This document shows positions 16,542-25,378 of a stretch of DNA of 38,613 nucleotides, in pieces. Each line of letters opens with the position of its first letter. Within the stretch, counting starts at the first letter, position 1. Location of the stretch: contig MKRZ01000004.1 in assembly GCA_001897075.1 (NCBI GenBank), positions 27,250 to 65,862 of the forward strand, given 5' to 3'. The notes under the pieces were generated by a model. The model did not search any database, had not been told where the DNA came from, and saw only the letters and a list, made by a program, of their open reading frames with translations. Position numbers and translations under genes: made by a program. This stretch comes from Mesorhizobium sp. 61-13 (GTDB lineage Bacteria > Pseudomonadota > Alphaproteobacteria > Rhizobiales > Rhizobiaceae).

Positions 16542-17770
16542 GACGCAAGCGCCCTGACCTCATCGCCGGACATGCCGACAATGCCGTTGTAGAGCTGCGG
16601 GTCGGTATCGCCCTCCGAGCCGAACAGGAGCACTCGCGCCTGCGAACCCAATCCGATGGCTTCCCGCCAATCCGTGCGGCTCGACAGGCAAATAAGTCCG
16701 GCCAGTCCCGCGACCGCAGATTCGCCGCCCACGATGCGCGCCCCGGCATCACCGGAGGCAAGCAAGCGCATGGCCTCCAGCGCGGCCTCGTCTTCGATTG
16801 TCATGAATGCCGCTGCACCCGGATCGAGCACTTGCCAGGCAAGTTCGGAAACCTCGCCACAGGCTAGACCCGCCATAATCGTATCGAGATCGCCTTTGAC
16901 CGCTGTAGGCTTGCCCGCTCGCGCGCTTTCAAAAAGGCAGGCGGCCTTGTCCGGCTCGACAACGACAACAGCAGGGGCCTTGTCGCCAAACGTTTCCCAT
17001 AGGTGGGCGGTTACAGCCGCAGCCAAGCCGCCAACTCCGCCCTGGATGAAGACATGTGTTGGGAGTTCTTCCCGGCGCTCGGAAAGCTGATCCAGCGCTT
17101 CCTGAACCATCACTGAGTAGCCCTGCATCACATAGCGGGGAACATCCAGATAACCTTCATATGAGGTGTCCGACACAACGAGCCGCCCCAATCTCGCGGC
17201 GTCGCTGTCGGCCTGGCGTACGGCGTCGTCGTAGTTGCCTTCGGTACGAACCACTTGCGCGCCGAAACGGGCGATCGCTGCCGCACGCTCGGCGGATACG
17301 GTCGCATGCACATAGATCACGCATTGGCAGCCGAATATGCTGGCCCCCCAGGCAACCGAGCGGCCATGGTTGCCATCGGTCGCGCAGGTCACTGTGAGGC
17401 CGCGCGTGATATCGGCATATTTGCCGCTCGTAAGTTCAGACGAGGTCGGTCGGGTTCCGGCCTTTTCGGCAACCGCGTCGGCCACCAGCCTGAATACGGC
17501 ATAAGCGCCCCCGAGCGCCTTGAAGCTGCCCAGGCCAAAACGGCTGCCTTCATCCTTGTAGTTTAGCTTCGCAATGGCAAGCCGTTCGGCAAGCTTGGGC
17601 AAGGCAACAAGAGGCGTGCGGCCATATCCCGGCCAATTCGAAATTTCGGCATGTGCCGCCTTGGCGGCCTTGAGCGAGAGGATCGGGCGAAGGGTTTCAG
17701 GATAACTGCCGACAAGCCGGTTCCGGCCGATTTGGAAGTCAGTCTTCAATGTATGAAATGTGGGCGCCAT
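16538..17770 (-). CDS. Diaminopropionate ammonia-lyase
   Basis: A 410-residue PLP enzyme (EC 4.3.1.15) that converts 2,3-diaminopropionate to pyruvate and two ammonia. The PLP lysine is Lys84 in GSFKALGGAY. Asp132 in TDGNHGRSVAW and Asp201 in SDTSYEGY keep the same 69-residue spacing as Asp120 and Asp189 of the E. coli enzyme, the bases used for the D and L isomers. The glycine-rich phosphate loop is FIQGGVGGLAAAV. I start it at MAPTFHTLKTD (17770); the frame runs open to 17932, but those residues are unlike the family and would cross the divergent regulator. It is the first gene of the minus-strand catabolic operon. Confidence 0.92.
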   Translation of the reverse strand: MAPTFHTLKTDFQIGRNRLVGSYPETLRPILSLKAAKAAHAEISNWPGYGRTPLVALPKLAERLAIAKLNYKDEGSRFGLGSFKALGGAYAVFRLVADAVAEKAGTRPTSSELTSGKYADITRGLTVTCATDGNHGRSVAWGASIFGCQCVIYVHATVSAERAAAIARFGAQVVRTEGNYDDAVRQADSDAARLGRLVVSDTSYEGYLDVPRYVMQGYSVMVQEALDQLSERREELPTHVFIQGGVGGLAAAVTAHLWETFGDKAPAVVVVEPDKAACLFESARAGKPTAVKGDLDTIMAGLACGEVSELAWQVLDPGAAAFMTIEDEAALEAMRLLASGDAGARIVGGESAVAGLAGLICLSSRTDWREAIGLGSQARVLLFGSEGDTDPQLYNGIVGMSGDEVRALAS

Positions 17771-17889
17771 AGCGTATCGTTTCTGCCGTAGACTGGAAAT
17801 TTGCTTCCGTTTGACGATCTTGGTGATAAGGTCGAGCAAATCATGAAAAGTTTTTTCCGTCAATGTGAAAAAAAGAAAATAGGTTTGAT
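17771..17889. promoter_or_regulatory. Divergent promoter region, ammonia-lyase operon and RpiR gene
   Basis: This 119-base AT-rich region must hold the promoters of both divergent operons. A short inverted repeat GAAAA-GTT-TTTTC lies at 17845-17857, next to an A-rich run with GTGAAAAAAAGAAAA. A similar GAAA-TTGTG-TTTTC lies at 18824-18837, ahead of the second importer operon. These could be operators for the RpiR protein, but they are short and A/T-biased, so the match may be chance. Confidence 0.4.
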
Positions 17890-18786
17890 ATGAATAACAC
17901 ATCAGGGGAGGTCGGCCCTTCGATCGAGGCAAGGATCCTCGAAGTTCTGGATAGCCTTACGGGGAGCGAGCGCCGTTTGGCGGATGTGATTTTGGAAGAG
18001 GTTGCGAATCTGTCGAGCTTCACGGCAAGCGAGCTCGCCGAACGGGCCGGAGTTTCAAACGCCACCGCAGCCCGGTTTTTCCAGCGACTCGGCTATGACA
18101 GCTTCGCGGATATGCGGCGCAAGGTCCGTCAGGTGCAGGACTGGGGCTCGCCGCTCTATGAGCTGACTGGGATCGGCGAGCGCCGCCTGGCGTCGGGCGA
18201 TTTTGGCCTTCATGTTGCGCTCGACCTGCAAAATCTGACCCGCACTGCCGAATTGCTCTCTCCGGGCGATCTTGAGGTGGCAGTCAAGGCTCTGGTGCAG
18301 GCAAGAACCGTCTGGGTCGTGGGATTCCGCAATTCCTACGCGCTGGCGACGTATGCGCGCGCCCTCCTCAACAATCTAAGGCCATCGGTTAACCTTCTGC
18401 CCATTGCAGGCATGACCATGAGCGAGGAACTTGCAAGCCTCGGCCCGCAGGATGCGATGCTTGTACTTGGGTTCCGGCGCCGACCTCTGCTCCTTCGCGA
18501 AATCATGCAGGCAGGAAAGGACCGTGGCGTCCAGATGGTTCTGGTGGCCGATCTTACGGCCGCCAGGACCGCCAGCTTGGCTACGGTGACGCTGCGCTGC
18601 CACAATCGAGGTCATAGCTTCTTCGACAGCTATGCTGCGCCAATCAGCGTGATCAACTATCTGTGCGCCGCCGTCGGGCTGGGGTTGGGTGACAGCGCGG
18701 TGGCGCGCCTGGAGCAAATCGAAACGCTGCATGAGAAGTTCGACCCGCTGGTCGTCCCATCAATGCGCAGGCGAGGGCGAAAATAG
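17890..18786 (+). CDS. RpiR/MurR-family transcriptional regulator
   Basis: A 298-residue regulator with the RpiR plan: an N-terminal helix-turn-helix (about residues 8-80, with SELAERAGVSNATAARFFQR) and a C-terminal SIS domain (about 125-265, with VWVVGFRNSYALATYARALL). SIS domains usually bind phosphorylated sugars, but many alphaproteobacterial RpiR proteins sit beside amino-acid or polyamine-type transport genes. It is divergent from the ammonia-lyase/hydantoinase operon and 103 bases upstream of the second importer operon, so it is well placed to control both. The effector is unknown. Confidence 0.9.
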   Translation: MNNTSGEVGPSIEARILEVLDSLTGSERRLADVILEEVANLSSFTASELAERAGVSNATAARFFQRLGYDSFADMRRKVRQVQDWGSPLYELTGIGERRLASGDFGLHVALDLQNLTRTAELLSPGDLEVAVKALVQARTVWVVGFRNSYALATYARALLNNLRPSVNLLPIAGMTMSEELASLGPQDAMLVLGFRRRPLLLREIMQAGKDRGVQMVLVADLTAARTASLATVTLRCHNRGHSFFDSYAAPISVINYLCAAVGLGLGDSAVARLEQIETLHEKFDPLVVPSMRRRGRK

Positions 18787-18889
18787 TCGATCTGCAAATA
18801 GATTTTCATATTGCGGTATTTTAGAAATTGTGTTTTCATTCTGGAAATGACGGCACTGAGAATGGCCGTCATCAACGGGAGAGAAGCCA

Positions 18890-19975
18890 ATGGACATCCG
18901 CCTTCACCGCAGAAATTTCCTCACTTTGGCTGGCGCTGCTACGCTTGGCGGTCTTGGCCTTGCCGGCCACACCAATCACGCTAAGGCAGCTGAGGATCTC
19001 GTCTGGCTGACCTGGGAGAACCTGGCGAAAGACGACTACATCGGCCCATTCCTTTCGCAAAGCGGGATTGGACTGACAAAGAATTTCATCGGCACTGATG
19101 ACGAGCAGTTCGCCAAATTGCGCGCCGGCGGCTCATCTTCAGTCGACCTTATCACACCCGGCCTGGACAAGGTCGAGCTCTACGTGGCCTCTAATCTGCT
19201 TCAGCCGATAGACCTCGCCCGTGTTCCGAACGCAGCTTCCCTCTACGACACTTTCAAGAACACGCCGTTGGGCAAAAAGGACGGCCAGACCTATGGCCTG
19301 CCGTTTTATTGGGGCATCAACCCGATCGTCTACCGCGCCGACCTGATGAGCGAGGAGCCCGACTGGTCGGTGTTCTTCACCGGCGAAAAATACAAGGGCC
19401 GCCTTGCCATGCGCGATTATGCGCTGGAAGGCATCATGATTGCTGCGCTTTATCTCGGCATTCCGCGCGAGCGGATGTTCGACATGGACGACCGAGAGCT
19501 GGCGGAGGTCAAGAAGGCCCTGCTCGCGCAGAAAGGCCTGCTGCGCACCTACTGGAATTCCATTTCCGATCTCACCAATCTGTTTGCCACCGGCGAGGTT
19601 GCCTGCGCCTTTTCATGGGTTCCGCCTTACTACGAACTGCTCGGCCGTGGTCTCAACATGGGCATGGCCAAGCCCAAGCAAGGTGTGATCGGCTGGTGCG
19701 ACACGCTCGCGATCCCGGCAGGTGTGTCCGACGAACGGCTTGATGCCACGCTCAAGCTGGTGGACTACCTCCTCGGTGCCGACTACGGGGCCAAGCTCGC
19801 CGTCGGCGGTCCTTATGCGTTGAGCACTTCTCTTGCCCGCGAAAAGCTGACTGAAGAGCAGCAGGAGAAGATTTTCGTGAAGGATCTGTCGATCATGGAT
19901 TCTTTTGTTTGGAAAGCCAATCCGGCCCGTTACAGCGACTGGGTCCGGCTCTGGAACGAAGTCAAGGCGAGCTGA
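18890..19975 (+). CDS. Periplasmic solute-binding protein, PotD/PotF-like, possible Tat substrate
   Basis: A 361-residue binding protein of the spermidine/putrescine type and the first gene of the second importer operon. The leader contains HRRNFLTLAG, a twin-arginine-like motif, followed by a mild hydrophobic stretch and AKAAED, the likely cleavage area (about residues 31-34), so export may use the Tat route. The mature protein starts LVWLTWENLAKDD and has the YGLPFYWGINPIVYRADL pattern of the family at its hinge (length-limited here: about residues 128-145). The ligand is unknown. The ATPase gene follows after three bases. Confidence 0.9.
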   Translation: MDIRLHRRNFLTLAGAATLGGLGLAGHTNHAKAAEDLVWLTWENLAKDDYIGPFLSQSGIGLTKNFIGTDDEQFAKLRAGGSSSVDLITPGLDKVELYVASNLLQPIDLARVPNAASLYDTFKNTPLGKKDGQTYGLPFYWGINPIVYRADLMSEEPDWSVFFTGEKYKGRLAMRDYALEGIMIAALYLGIPRERMFDMDDRELAEVKKALLAQKGLLRTYWNSISDLTNLFATGEVACAFSWVPPYYELLGRGLNMGMAKPKQGVIGWCDTLAIPAGVSDERLDATLKLVDYLLGADYGAKLAVGGPYALSTSLAREKLTEEQQEKIFVKDLSIMDSFVWKANPARYSDWVRLWNEVKAS

Positions 19976-19978
19976 TCC

Positions 19979-21076
19979 ATGCCTTCCGCAACGATAAACG
20001 AGGGGCCTTCCGGCAAACCGCTGCTTGTGGCGCGTGCGCTCAAGAAGTTCTACGGCGGCGAGCCGGCGGTGCGCGGGGTCGATTTCTCGATTGAGCACAA
20101 CAGCTATGTGACCCTGCTTGGACCCTCAGGTTGCGGCAAGACGACAATCCTGCGGATGATCGGCGGGTTCGAGGCCGTGTCCGCCGGTACGCTGGAACTC
20201 GACCAGCGCTCACTGGTCGACGTTTCCGCCAACCGCCGCCCGGTCAACACCGTATTCCAAAGCTATGCGCTGTTTCCCCATCTTACCGTCGCCGAAAATG
20301 TCGGGTTCAGCCTGAGCTTGAAGGGACTCGATCGTGCGACGATCCAGACTAGGGTCGCTGGCGCGTTGGCAATGGTGCGCATGGAGGCGATGAGCGGCCG
20401 CTGGCCACGCCAATTGTCGGGCGGCCAGCAGCAGCGCGTCGCGCTGGCGCGGGCCATCATCAACGAGCCGAAACTGCTCCTGCTCGATGAACCGCTGAGC
20501 GCGCTCGACCGCAAGATGCGCAAGGACATGCAGATCGAACTGAAGGATCTGCAGCGCCGGCTTGGCATGACCTTCCTGCATGTGACGCATGATCAGGAGG
20601 AGGCATTCGCGCTTTCCGACTGGATCATCGTCATGAACCGTGGCGTCATCGAGCAGCAGGGTAGTCCAGAGGACATCTATCGTCGACCTGCCAGCGCGTA
20701 TGTTGCCGACTTCATCGGCGGCGCCAATTTGCTGAGCGGCAAGATCGCAGGCGTCAAAGGAGAACTGGCCGCGATCGATACCGAGTTCGGCACGATCGAG
20801 GCGCCTTGCACCTCCGGCCTGAACGCAGGGCAGGTCGCCTCCCTTTGCTTGCGGCCGGAACAGATTTCCCTGAACGGCAATGGACGTGCCATATCCGGTG
20901 CGGTCTCGCATGTCGTCTTTCAGGGTGCCGAAAGCCTGATCGAAGTTGAAGCCGGCAAGAGCCGCTTGCAGGTTCGCTGCGAACGTACCCCGCCGGAAGT
21001 GGGCTCGACCATCAAGCTCACCTTCGATCCGCAACGGGCCTGGATCGCCGCGGGCGCGATGGGACAGGGAAGCTAG
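19979..21076 (+). CDS. ABC importer ATPase, PotA-like
   Basis: A 365-residue ATPase for the second importer. Motifs in order: Walker A GPSGCGKT (48-55), Q-loop VFQSYALFPH, signature LSGGQQQRVALARAI, Walker B LLLLDEPLSALD and switch THDQEEA. The C-terminal part (about 280-365) is a TOBE-like region with LCLRPEQISL. It is close to the first importer's ATPase in plan, but the two differ clearly in sequence, so they are not a recent duplication. It is tightly spaced between the binding-protein and permease genes. Confidence 0.92.
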   Translation: MPSATINEGPSGKPLLVARALKKFYGGEPAVRGVDFSIEHNSYVTLLGPSGCGKTTILRMIGGFEAVSAGTLELDQRSLVDVSANRRPVNTVFQSYALFPHLTVAENVGFSLSLKGLDRATIQTRVAGALAMVRMEAMSGRWPRQLSGGQQQRVALARAIINEPKLLLLDEPLSALDRKMRKDMQIELKDLQRRLGMTFLHVTHDQEEAFALSDWIIVMNRGVIEQQGSPEDIYRRPASAYVADFIGGANLLSGKIAGVKGELAAIDTEFGTIEAPCTSGLNAGQVASLCLRPEQISLNGNGRAISGAVSHVVFQGAESLIEVEAGKSRLQVRCERTPPEVGSTIKLTFDPQRAWIAAGAMGQGS

Positions 21077-21079
21077 CCA

Positions 21080-21949
21080 ATGGAATCGCAGAAGGCTGCC
21101 CTTACCCTCCTCGTGGCCCCTGTCGTCGGCGTCGTGGCGGTCTTCTGCCTGGCGCCGCTGGCTGTGCTTTTTTGCTACAGCTTCTTCCATGTCGAATTCG
21201 TCGAGATCGCCAAGCAGCCGAGCATCGGCAACTATGTGAAGGTCGCAGAAAGCGAGACCTATCGCTGGCTGATTGCCAAGGCTGTCGGCACTGGCCTCAG
21301 CGTCGCGGCAATTGCCGGGGTGATCGGCTATCCGGTCGCTTTCTTCATCGCCAAGCGGGTCGTGCTTTTGAAGTCCGTGTTCCTCACGGCGCTGCTCATT
21401 CCCCTCTACACCGGTGACCTGGTGCGAATTTTCGCCTGGCGCGTCGTACTTGGTGCAGAAGGCGTCCTGAATTCGTTCCTGCTGTGGACGGGAGTGATCT
21501 CGGAACCGATACAGGCACTGCTGTTCAGTACGACGGCAACGCTGATCGTGCTCACCTACAACTATCTTCCCTTCATGGTGCTGGGCCTGTGGCTCGCATT
21601 CGAGAGCCTCGACGACCGACTGCTTGAGGCTGCAGCCGATCTTGGTGCGGGGCGGTGGGCCACGATCCGGCGCGTGATCTTGCCTCGGACCACCCCGGGC
21701 CTGCTCGCCGGTGGGCTTATGGTGTTCATTCTCGTCATCGGCGACTACCTCACGCCGCAACTGATCGGCGGCTCGTCTGGGGTCACGGTGATCAGTGCCG
21801 TCAACGACCTGTTCGGAACCGCGTTTGACTGGCCGCTCGGCTCTGCCATTGCCTGGAGCCTGCTCGCAACGATGGTCGCGCTGATCATCGCGGCCGGGCT
21901 GTTGTTCTCGCGTACGCGGCTTGGCCGCTCGATTATTTCGGGAGGATAA
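21080..21949 (+). CDS. ABC importer permease, PotB-like
   Basis: A 289-residue inner-membrane permease with six predicted helices, of normal PotB length and without the long loop of its counterpart in the first importer. The EAA loop EAAADLGAGRWATIRRVILP is at about residues 185-204. It begins three bases after the ATPase stop and is followed by the second permease after three bases. Confidence 0.9.
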   Translation: MESQKAALTLLVAPVVGVVAVFCLAPLAVLFCYSFFHVEFVEIAKQPSIGNYVKVAESETYRWLIAKAVGTGLSVAAIAGVIGYPVAFFIAKRVVLLKSVFLTALLIPLYTGDLVRIFAWRVVLGAEGVLNSFLLWTGVISEPIQALLFSTTATLIVLTYNYLPFMVLGLWLAFESLDDRLLEAAADLGAGRWATIRRVILPRTTPGLLAGGLMVFILVIGDYLTPQLIGGSSGVTVISAVNDLFGTAFDWPLGSAIAWSLLATMVALIIAAGLLFSRTRLGRSIISGG

Positions 21950-21952
21950 ACC

Positions 21953-22717
21953 GTGGAGCGTCTGCTGAAGGGCTATGTCGGCCTCGTATATGCGTTCATG
22001 TACCTTCCCATCCTCGTGGTGGCGGTGTTTTCGTTCAATGCGTCGGATATGATCGCGTTTCCGCTCAGCGGCTTTACGCTGGATTGGTATGCAAAGGCAC
22101 TGTCGGACACCCGCCTCCTGACCGGATTCGGCACCTCGCTGCTCGTCGCAGTTCCAACGGCCATAGCGGCGACGGCACTCGGGGCCGCGGCGGCATTGGC
22201 GCTCACGCGCTACCGTTTCAAGCGCAAATACCTGTTTCTGGCGCTTTTGGTGGTGCCCTTCTTCATCCCCAGGATCATCCTTGCGGTCTCGCACCTCATC
22301 GTGATGTCGGAGGTTGGACTGGAACGAAATCTGGTGACCGTCATCATCGCCCAAACCCTGATCATCCTGCCGTTCACGGTGATGGTCATCGCCTCAGTGC
22401 TGATACGCCTTGATTCCCGTGTCGAGGAGGCCGCGGCCGATCTTGGCGCAACCGGTTGGCAAATATTCCGTCGGGTGCAACTTCCTCTGATGCGCAACGG
22501 GCTGATCGCTGCGTCGTTCATCGCCTTCGTGCTGTCGTCGTCGGAATATGTCCTGACGAATTTCGTCAGCGGTCGATCACAGCCTCTCTCGATCCTCGTG
22601 GCGTCGGATTTCCGCTTTAATCTTTCGCCGGCTCTCGACGCCTTGGCGATGCTGATCGTCCTTTTCAACGTTGCTATCGTTGTTGTCAGCGAAGCGGTTC
22701 GAATGCGCTCCAAATGA
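21953..22717 (+). CDS. ABC importer permease, PotC-like
   Basis: A 254-residue permease and the last gene of the second importer operon. The start codon is GTG, with GGAGG eight bases upstream. Six membrane helices are predicted, and the EAA loop EEAAADLGATGWQIFRRVQL is at about residues 157-176. No clear terminator follows. Confidence 0.9.
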   Translation: MERLLKGYVGLVYAFMYLPILVVAVFSFNASDMIAFPLSGFTLDWYAKALSDTRLLTGFGTSLLVAVPTAIAATALGAAAALALTRYRFKRKYLFLALLVVPFFIPRIILAVSHLIVMSEVGLERNLVTVIIAQTLIILPFTVMVIASVLIRLDSRVEEAAADLGATGWQIFRRVQLPLMRNGLIAASFIAFVLSSSEYVLTNFVSGRSQPLSILVASDFRFNLSPALDALAMLIVLFNVAIVVVSEAVRMRSK

Positions 22718-23221
22718 ACCTAGTTTGAGGAAGGCATCCAAACGAGCTGTGATCGGAAGTCAGCAATTTCCTTCATGCTGCTTCGACGGTCGTCTCTCAT
22801 ACTACAGACTTTTCCAACTGTTTGCCTGATTTCTCGGCTTTCCGCTTGGATTGCGTTGATCACGTACGTATTCCATTCTTTAAATTGCCGCGCGTTTCTT
22901 AGACACCCCGGGTGTCAATGACCGCGGGATCGAAACCGCGCATTTTCGCGCAAAAGGAACCCCCGGTTTTCGGTGGTGAATGGCATATGGGTTGGCATCC
23001 GATTGGGCTAAGCTGGTCGGGCTGCACAGCCTGATCGGGTGCGAGCGGTTAGCGATTTCCATTGCTCATGGTCTATCAAGGTCGAACGACATACCCGTAT
23101 CTGGCAATTTCAGCTTCTACGATGGCATATCTTATGCTGCCGGTCTCCTTCCAGTCTCATTGCGGACAGTAGGTAGTGAGACCTAAGCAGTCATTCGGGC
23201 CAGTATGCCATTCGTCGCCAA
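22718..23221. other. Intergenic stretch with a 15-base palindrome
   Basis: About 500 bases between the 3' ends of the importer operon and the histidine kinase gene hold no supported gene. A near-perfect palindrome GACACCC-C-GGGTGTC (22902-22916) stands out and could be a protein-binding site. There is no obvious T-rich terminator for either neighbour. Confidence 0.35.
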
Positions 23222-25378
23222 TCAATGAGTTTTGGGCAACATGAGGGTTTGGGAATTAGCGCGCGGGATATCGCCCGATAACGGTTCCGAGCCTGCAGCG
23301 GGCAATTCGATCACAATGCTTGCGCCGGTTCGGCGGCCTGCGCATGAGCCAAGACGCCAGTTGTTGGCTTCGACGATCTCCTTGACGACCGAGAGGCCAA
23401 GTCCGCTCCCATCAGCAACGACTTGGTCGCGTTCGAGGCGCCGATTACGCATCAGCGCCTGCTCGAACGCCGTGCCATTGAGGCCTGGCCCGGTATCGTG
23501 GACCTCGATGCGATGTCCCAGCCCGTGCTTGCGCAACGCAATCACGACACGTCCGCTGGGTGTATACTTGATGGCGTTGGAGACGAGATTGGCGACGACG
23601 CGCATAAGGGGATAGGCTGCCACACTCGCGTCCGGCGCGGCCAGCACAAGCTTCAAGTCGAGCCCCTTGTCCGTAGCCTCGGACGCAAACATGTCGGCAA
23701 TGCCGCGCAGGACGCCGTGCAGGCCGGGTTCACCGGCCTCGCCACCGCTCGTGCCGACGGCACCGGTGGTTGTGCGATATGAAACGCCGACCGGCATGAC
23801 CGATGCCTGCATGGTGGTTTCCGGACCAATCTGCGCCCGATCGGCCAATCGCTCGGCGACCAACCTCTCCATGTAGCCGAGTGCCGATTCAAGCTGCCCA
23901 ATATCTGCGGTCTTGCCACCCTGGGTGCCGAACATCTGGCGAAGCGAGAGCCTGAGCGCGTGCATCGGCTGACGTAGATCGTGGACAGTGTCCTTGACGT
24001 TTTCCTCGCGCTGACGCGCATCTACAGTTACCTGCTGATAGCTCTCCTCGAGCGAAGCCAGTCTTTGGCTCAGCGCGAGATTACGCTGCGCATGCGCGAG
24101 CGTTTCCTCCATGGCCGACTGGCGCAGATGGTTGTAGCGATCGAAAATGGCCAACCCCATCATCATCGCGTCGAACAGGAGTGCGAGCCTGATCGCGTCA
24201 TAGGTGGTGATGATCGTCGGCTCGAATCCGAAGCTGTAGCGGGCGGTGAAAAGCGTTGCCGGTATGAGGCCGGCGAACCAGGCGAAGACGTAGAAACGGA
24301 CTTCGCGAAACCGCGTCCGCGCGGCAATCAGCCCTGCCGTTAGGTTGCAAAATGTGCTCACCGAAATCATACCGACCAGCAAGCGCTTCAACAGTTGCGG
24401 ATCGGTCGACCAGAGAATGACGTCGATCGCTAGCACTGAGATGACCACTGCCTGAAGCACACGATGCATGATCGGATGATAACGCGCAGTTTGCAGGAAG
24501 GTGATCGCGAACAAACCTGCGAACACCATGACGCCCGATCCCGCCACCACCGAAGCCATCGAGTTGAAACGCGGGAATTCGGGCCAGATGTACTGAAACG
24601 CAGTGCCATCCGCATGGGCGACATACATCAAGACAAACAGAAGGTAGGTGGCATATGCTGCGAAGACCGGCTGTCGAAGCGCGACAAGTGCCAAGCTTGC
24701 CAGCGTTATCATTACCAACATCATGCCGTAGAACGCATAGCTCTTCGCCTCGCTGGCGCGCGTTCGGGCCGCAAAGCTCTCCGGCGTTTCCACCGACATG
24801 GAAAGTCGTGAGGCTCCCTGCGAATAGTAGGCCACGATCAAGGTCGCAGCCTGGCCTGGCGCCAGATTGAACGGCGCGACCATCTGGGGGCTTTCGATGG
24901 GTCGGGCGCTGAACGGTGTGTCTTCGGTCAGGTCGAGCAGTGTGGCGACCGTGCCGTCCGCGCCGATCAGGGAGATGGTGACCTGTTGCGTAAAATTGGC
25001 GTGGACGAAGAAGCGCCATGCATCGACGTCGGCCGTCCTGTTTACAAGGCCAAGCCGCAGCCAGATCTTTGCTTTGGTATACCCGAAATCGGGTATCGGC
25101 CCGGGGATCGGCATCGTTGCTACTGGCGAGTTCCCGATAAAATCCTCCACCTTCAGTTGCCAATCAGGATCGGCTATAAATTCAAAGTGGCTGCCGAGAA
25201 CGTCGATGTTCGCAGGTCCGGTGAGAATCAAGGGGCCTCTGCCTGCAGCAAGACTCGACGCGAGGGGGAGCGTCATGACGAAGGTGAGAACCACCATTGC
25301 ACAGCGGAGTAATGCTTCACGCTTGCGCGAACCGAGAGCTCTTCGGTGACGAAGAGGATCCTGATTGCGGATGACCAT
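23222..25378 (-). CDS. 7TMR-DISM sensor histidine kinase
   Basis: A 718-residue membrane sensor kinase. A positively charged leader and signal helix (to about residue 45) are followed by an extracytoplasmic DISMED2-like domain (about 50-205), seven membrane helices (about 210-420), a coiled linker and the kinase. The phospho-acceptor H-box VHDLRQPMHALRLSL is near residue 465, then the N-box NLVSNAIKYTP, G1 DTGPGL and G2 GSGLGLSVV. The ATG at 25378 is backed by AGGAG 8 bases upstream, lying inside the oppositely oriented response regulator gene; the next in-frame ATG (25297) would remove the charged leader. The DISM group senses small external ligands such as carbohydrates; the actual signal is unknown. 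Its partner is the divergent response regulator. Confidence 0.92.
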   Translation of the reverse strand: MVIRNQDPLRHRRALGSRKREALLRCAMVVLTFVMTLPLASSLAAGRGPLILTGPANIDVLGSHFEFIADPDWQLKVEDFIGNSPVATMPIPGPIPDFGYTKAKIWLRLGLVNRTADVDAWRFFVHANFTQQVTISLIGADGTVATLLDLTEDTPFSARPIESPQMVAPFNLAPGQAATLIVAYYSQGASRLSMSVETPESFAARTRASEAKSYAFYGMMLVMITLASLALVALRQPVFAAYATYLLFVLMYVAHADGTAFQYIWPEFPRFNSMASVVAGSGVMVFAGLFAITFLQTARYHPIMHRVLQAVVISVLAIDVILWSTDPQLLKRLLVGMISVSTFCNLTAGLIAARTRFREVRFYVFAWFAGLIPATLFTARYSFGFEPTIITTYDAIRLALLFDAMMMGLAIFDRYNHLRQSAMEETLAHAQRNLALSQRLASLEESYQQVTVDARQREENVKDTVHDLRQPMHALRLSLRQMFGTQGGKTADIGQLESALGYMERLVAERLADRAQIGPETTMQASVMPVGVSYRTTTGAVGTSGGEAGEPGLHGVLRGIADMFASEATDKGLDLKLVLAAPDASVAAYPLMRVVANLVSNAIKYTPSGRVVIALRKHGLGHRIEVHDTGPGLNGTAFEQALMRNRRLERDQVVADGSGLGLSVVKEIVEANNWRLGSCAGRRTGASIVIELPAAGSEPLSGDIPRANSQTLMLPKTH

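Noticed and set aside
20210..22354. 714-codon minus-strand frame
   Set aside because: It lies opposite the ATPase and permease genes, is extremely rich in Arg, His, Asp and Gln and resembles no family; it is a high-GC shadow.
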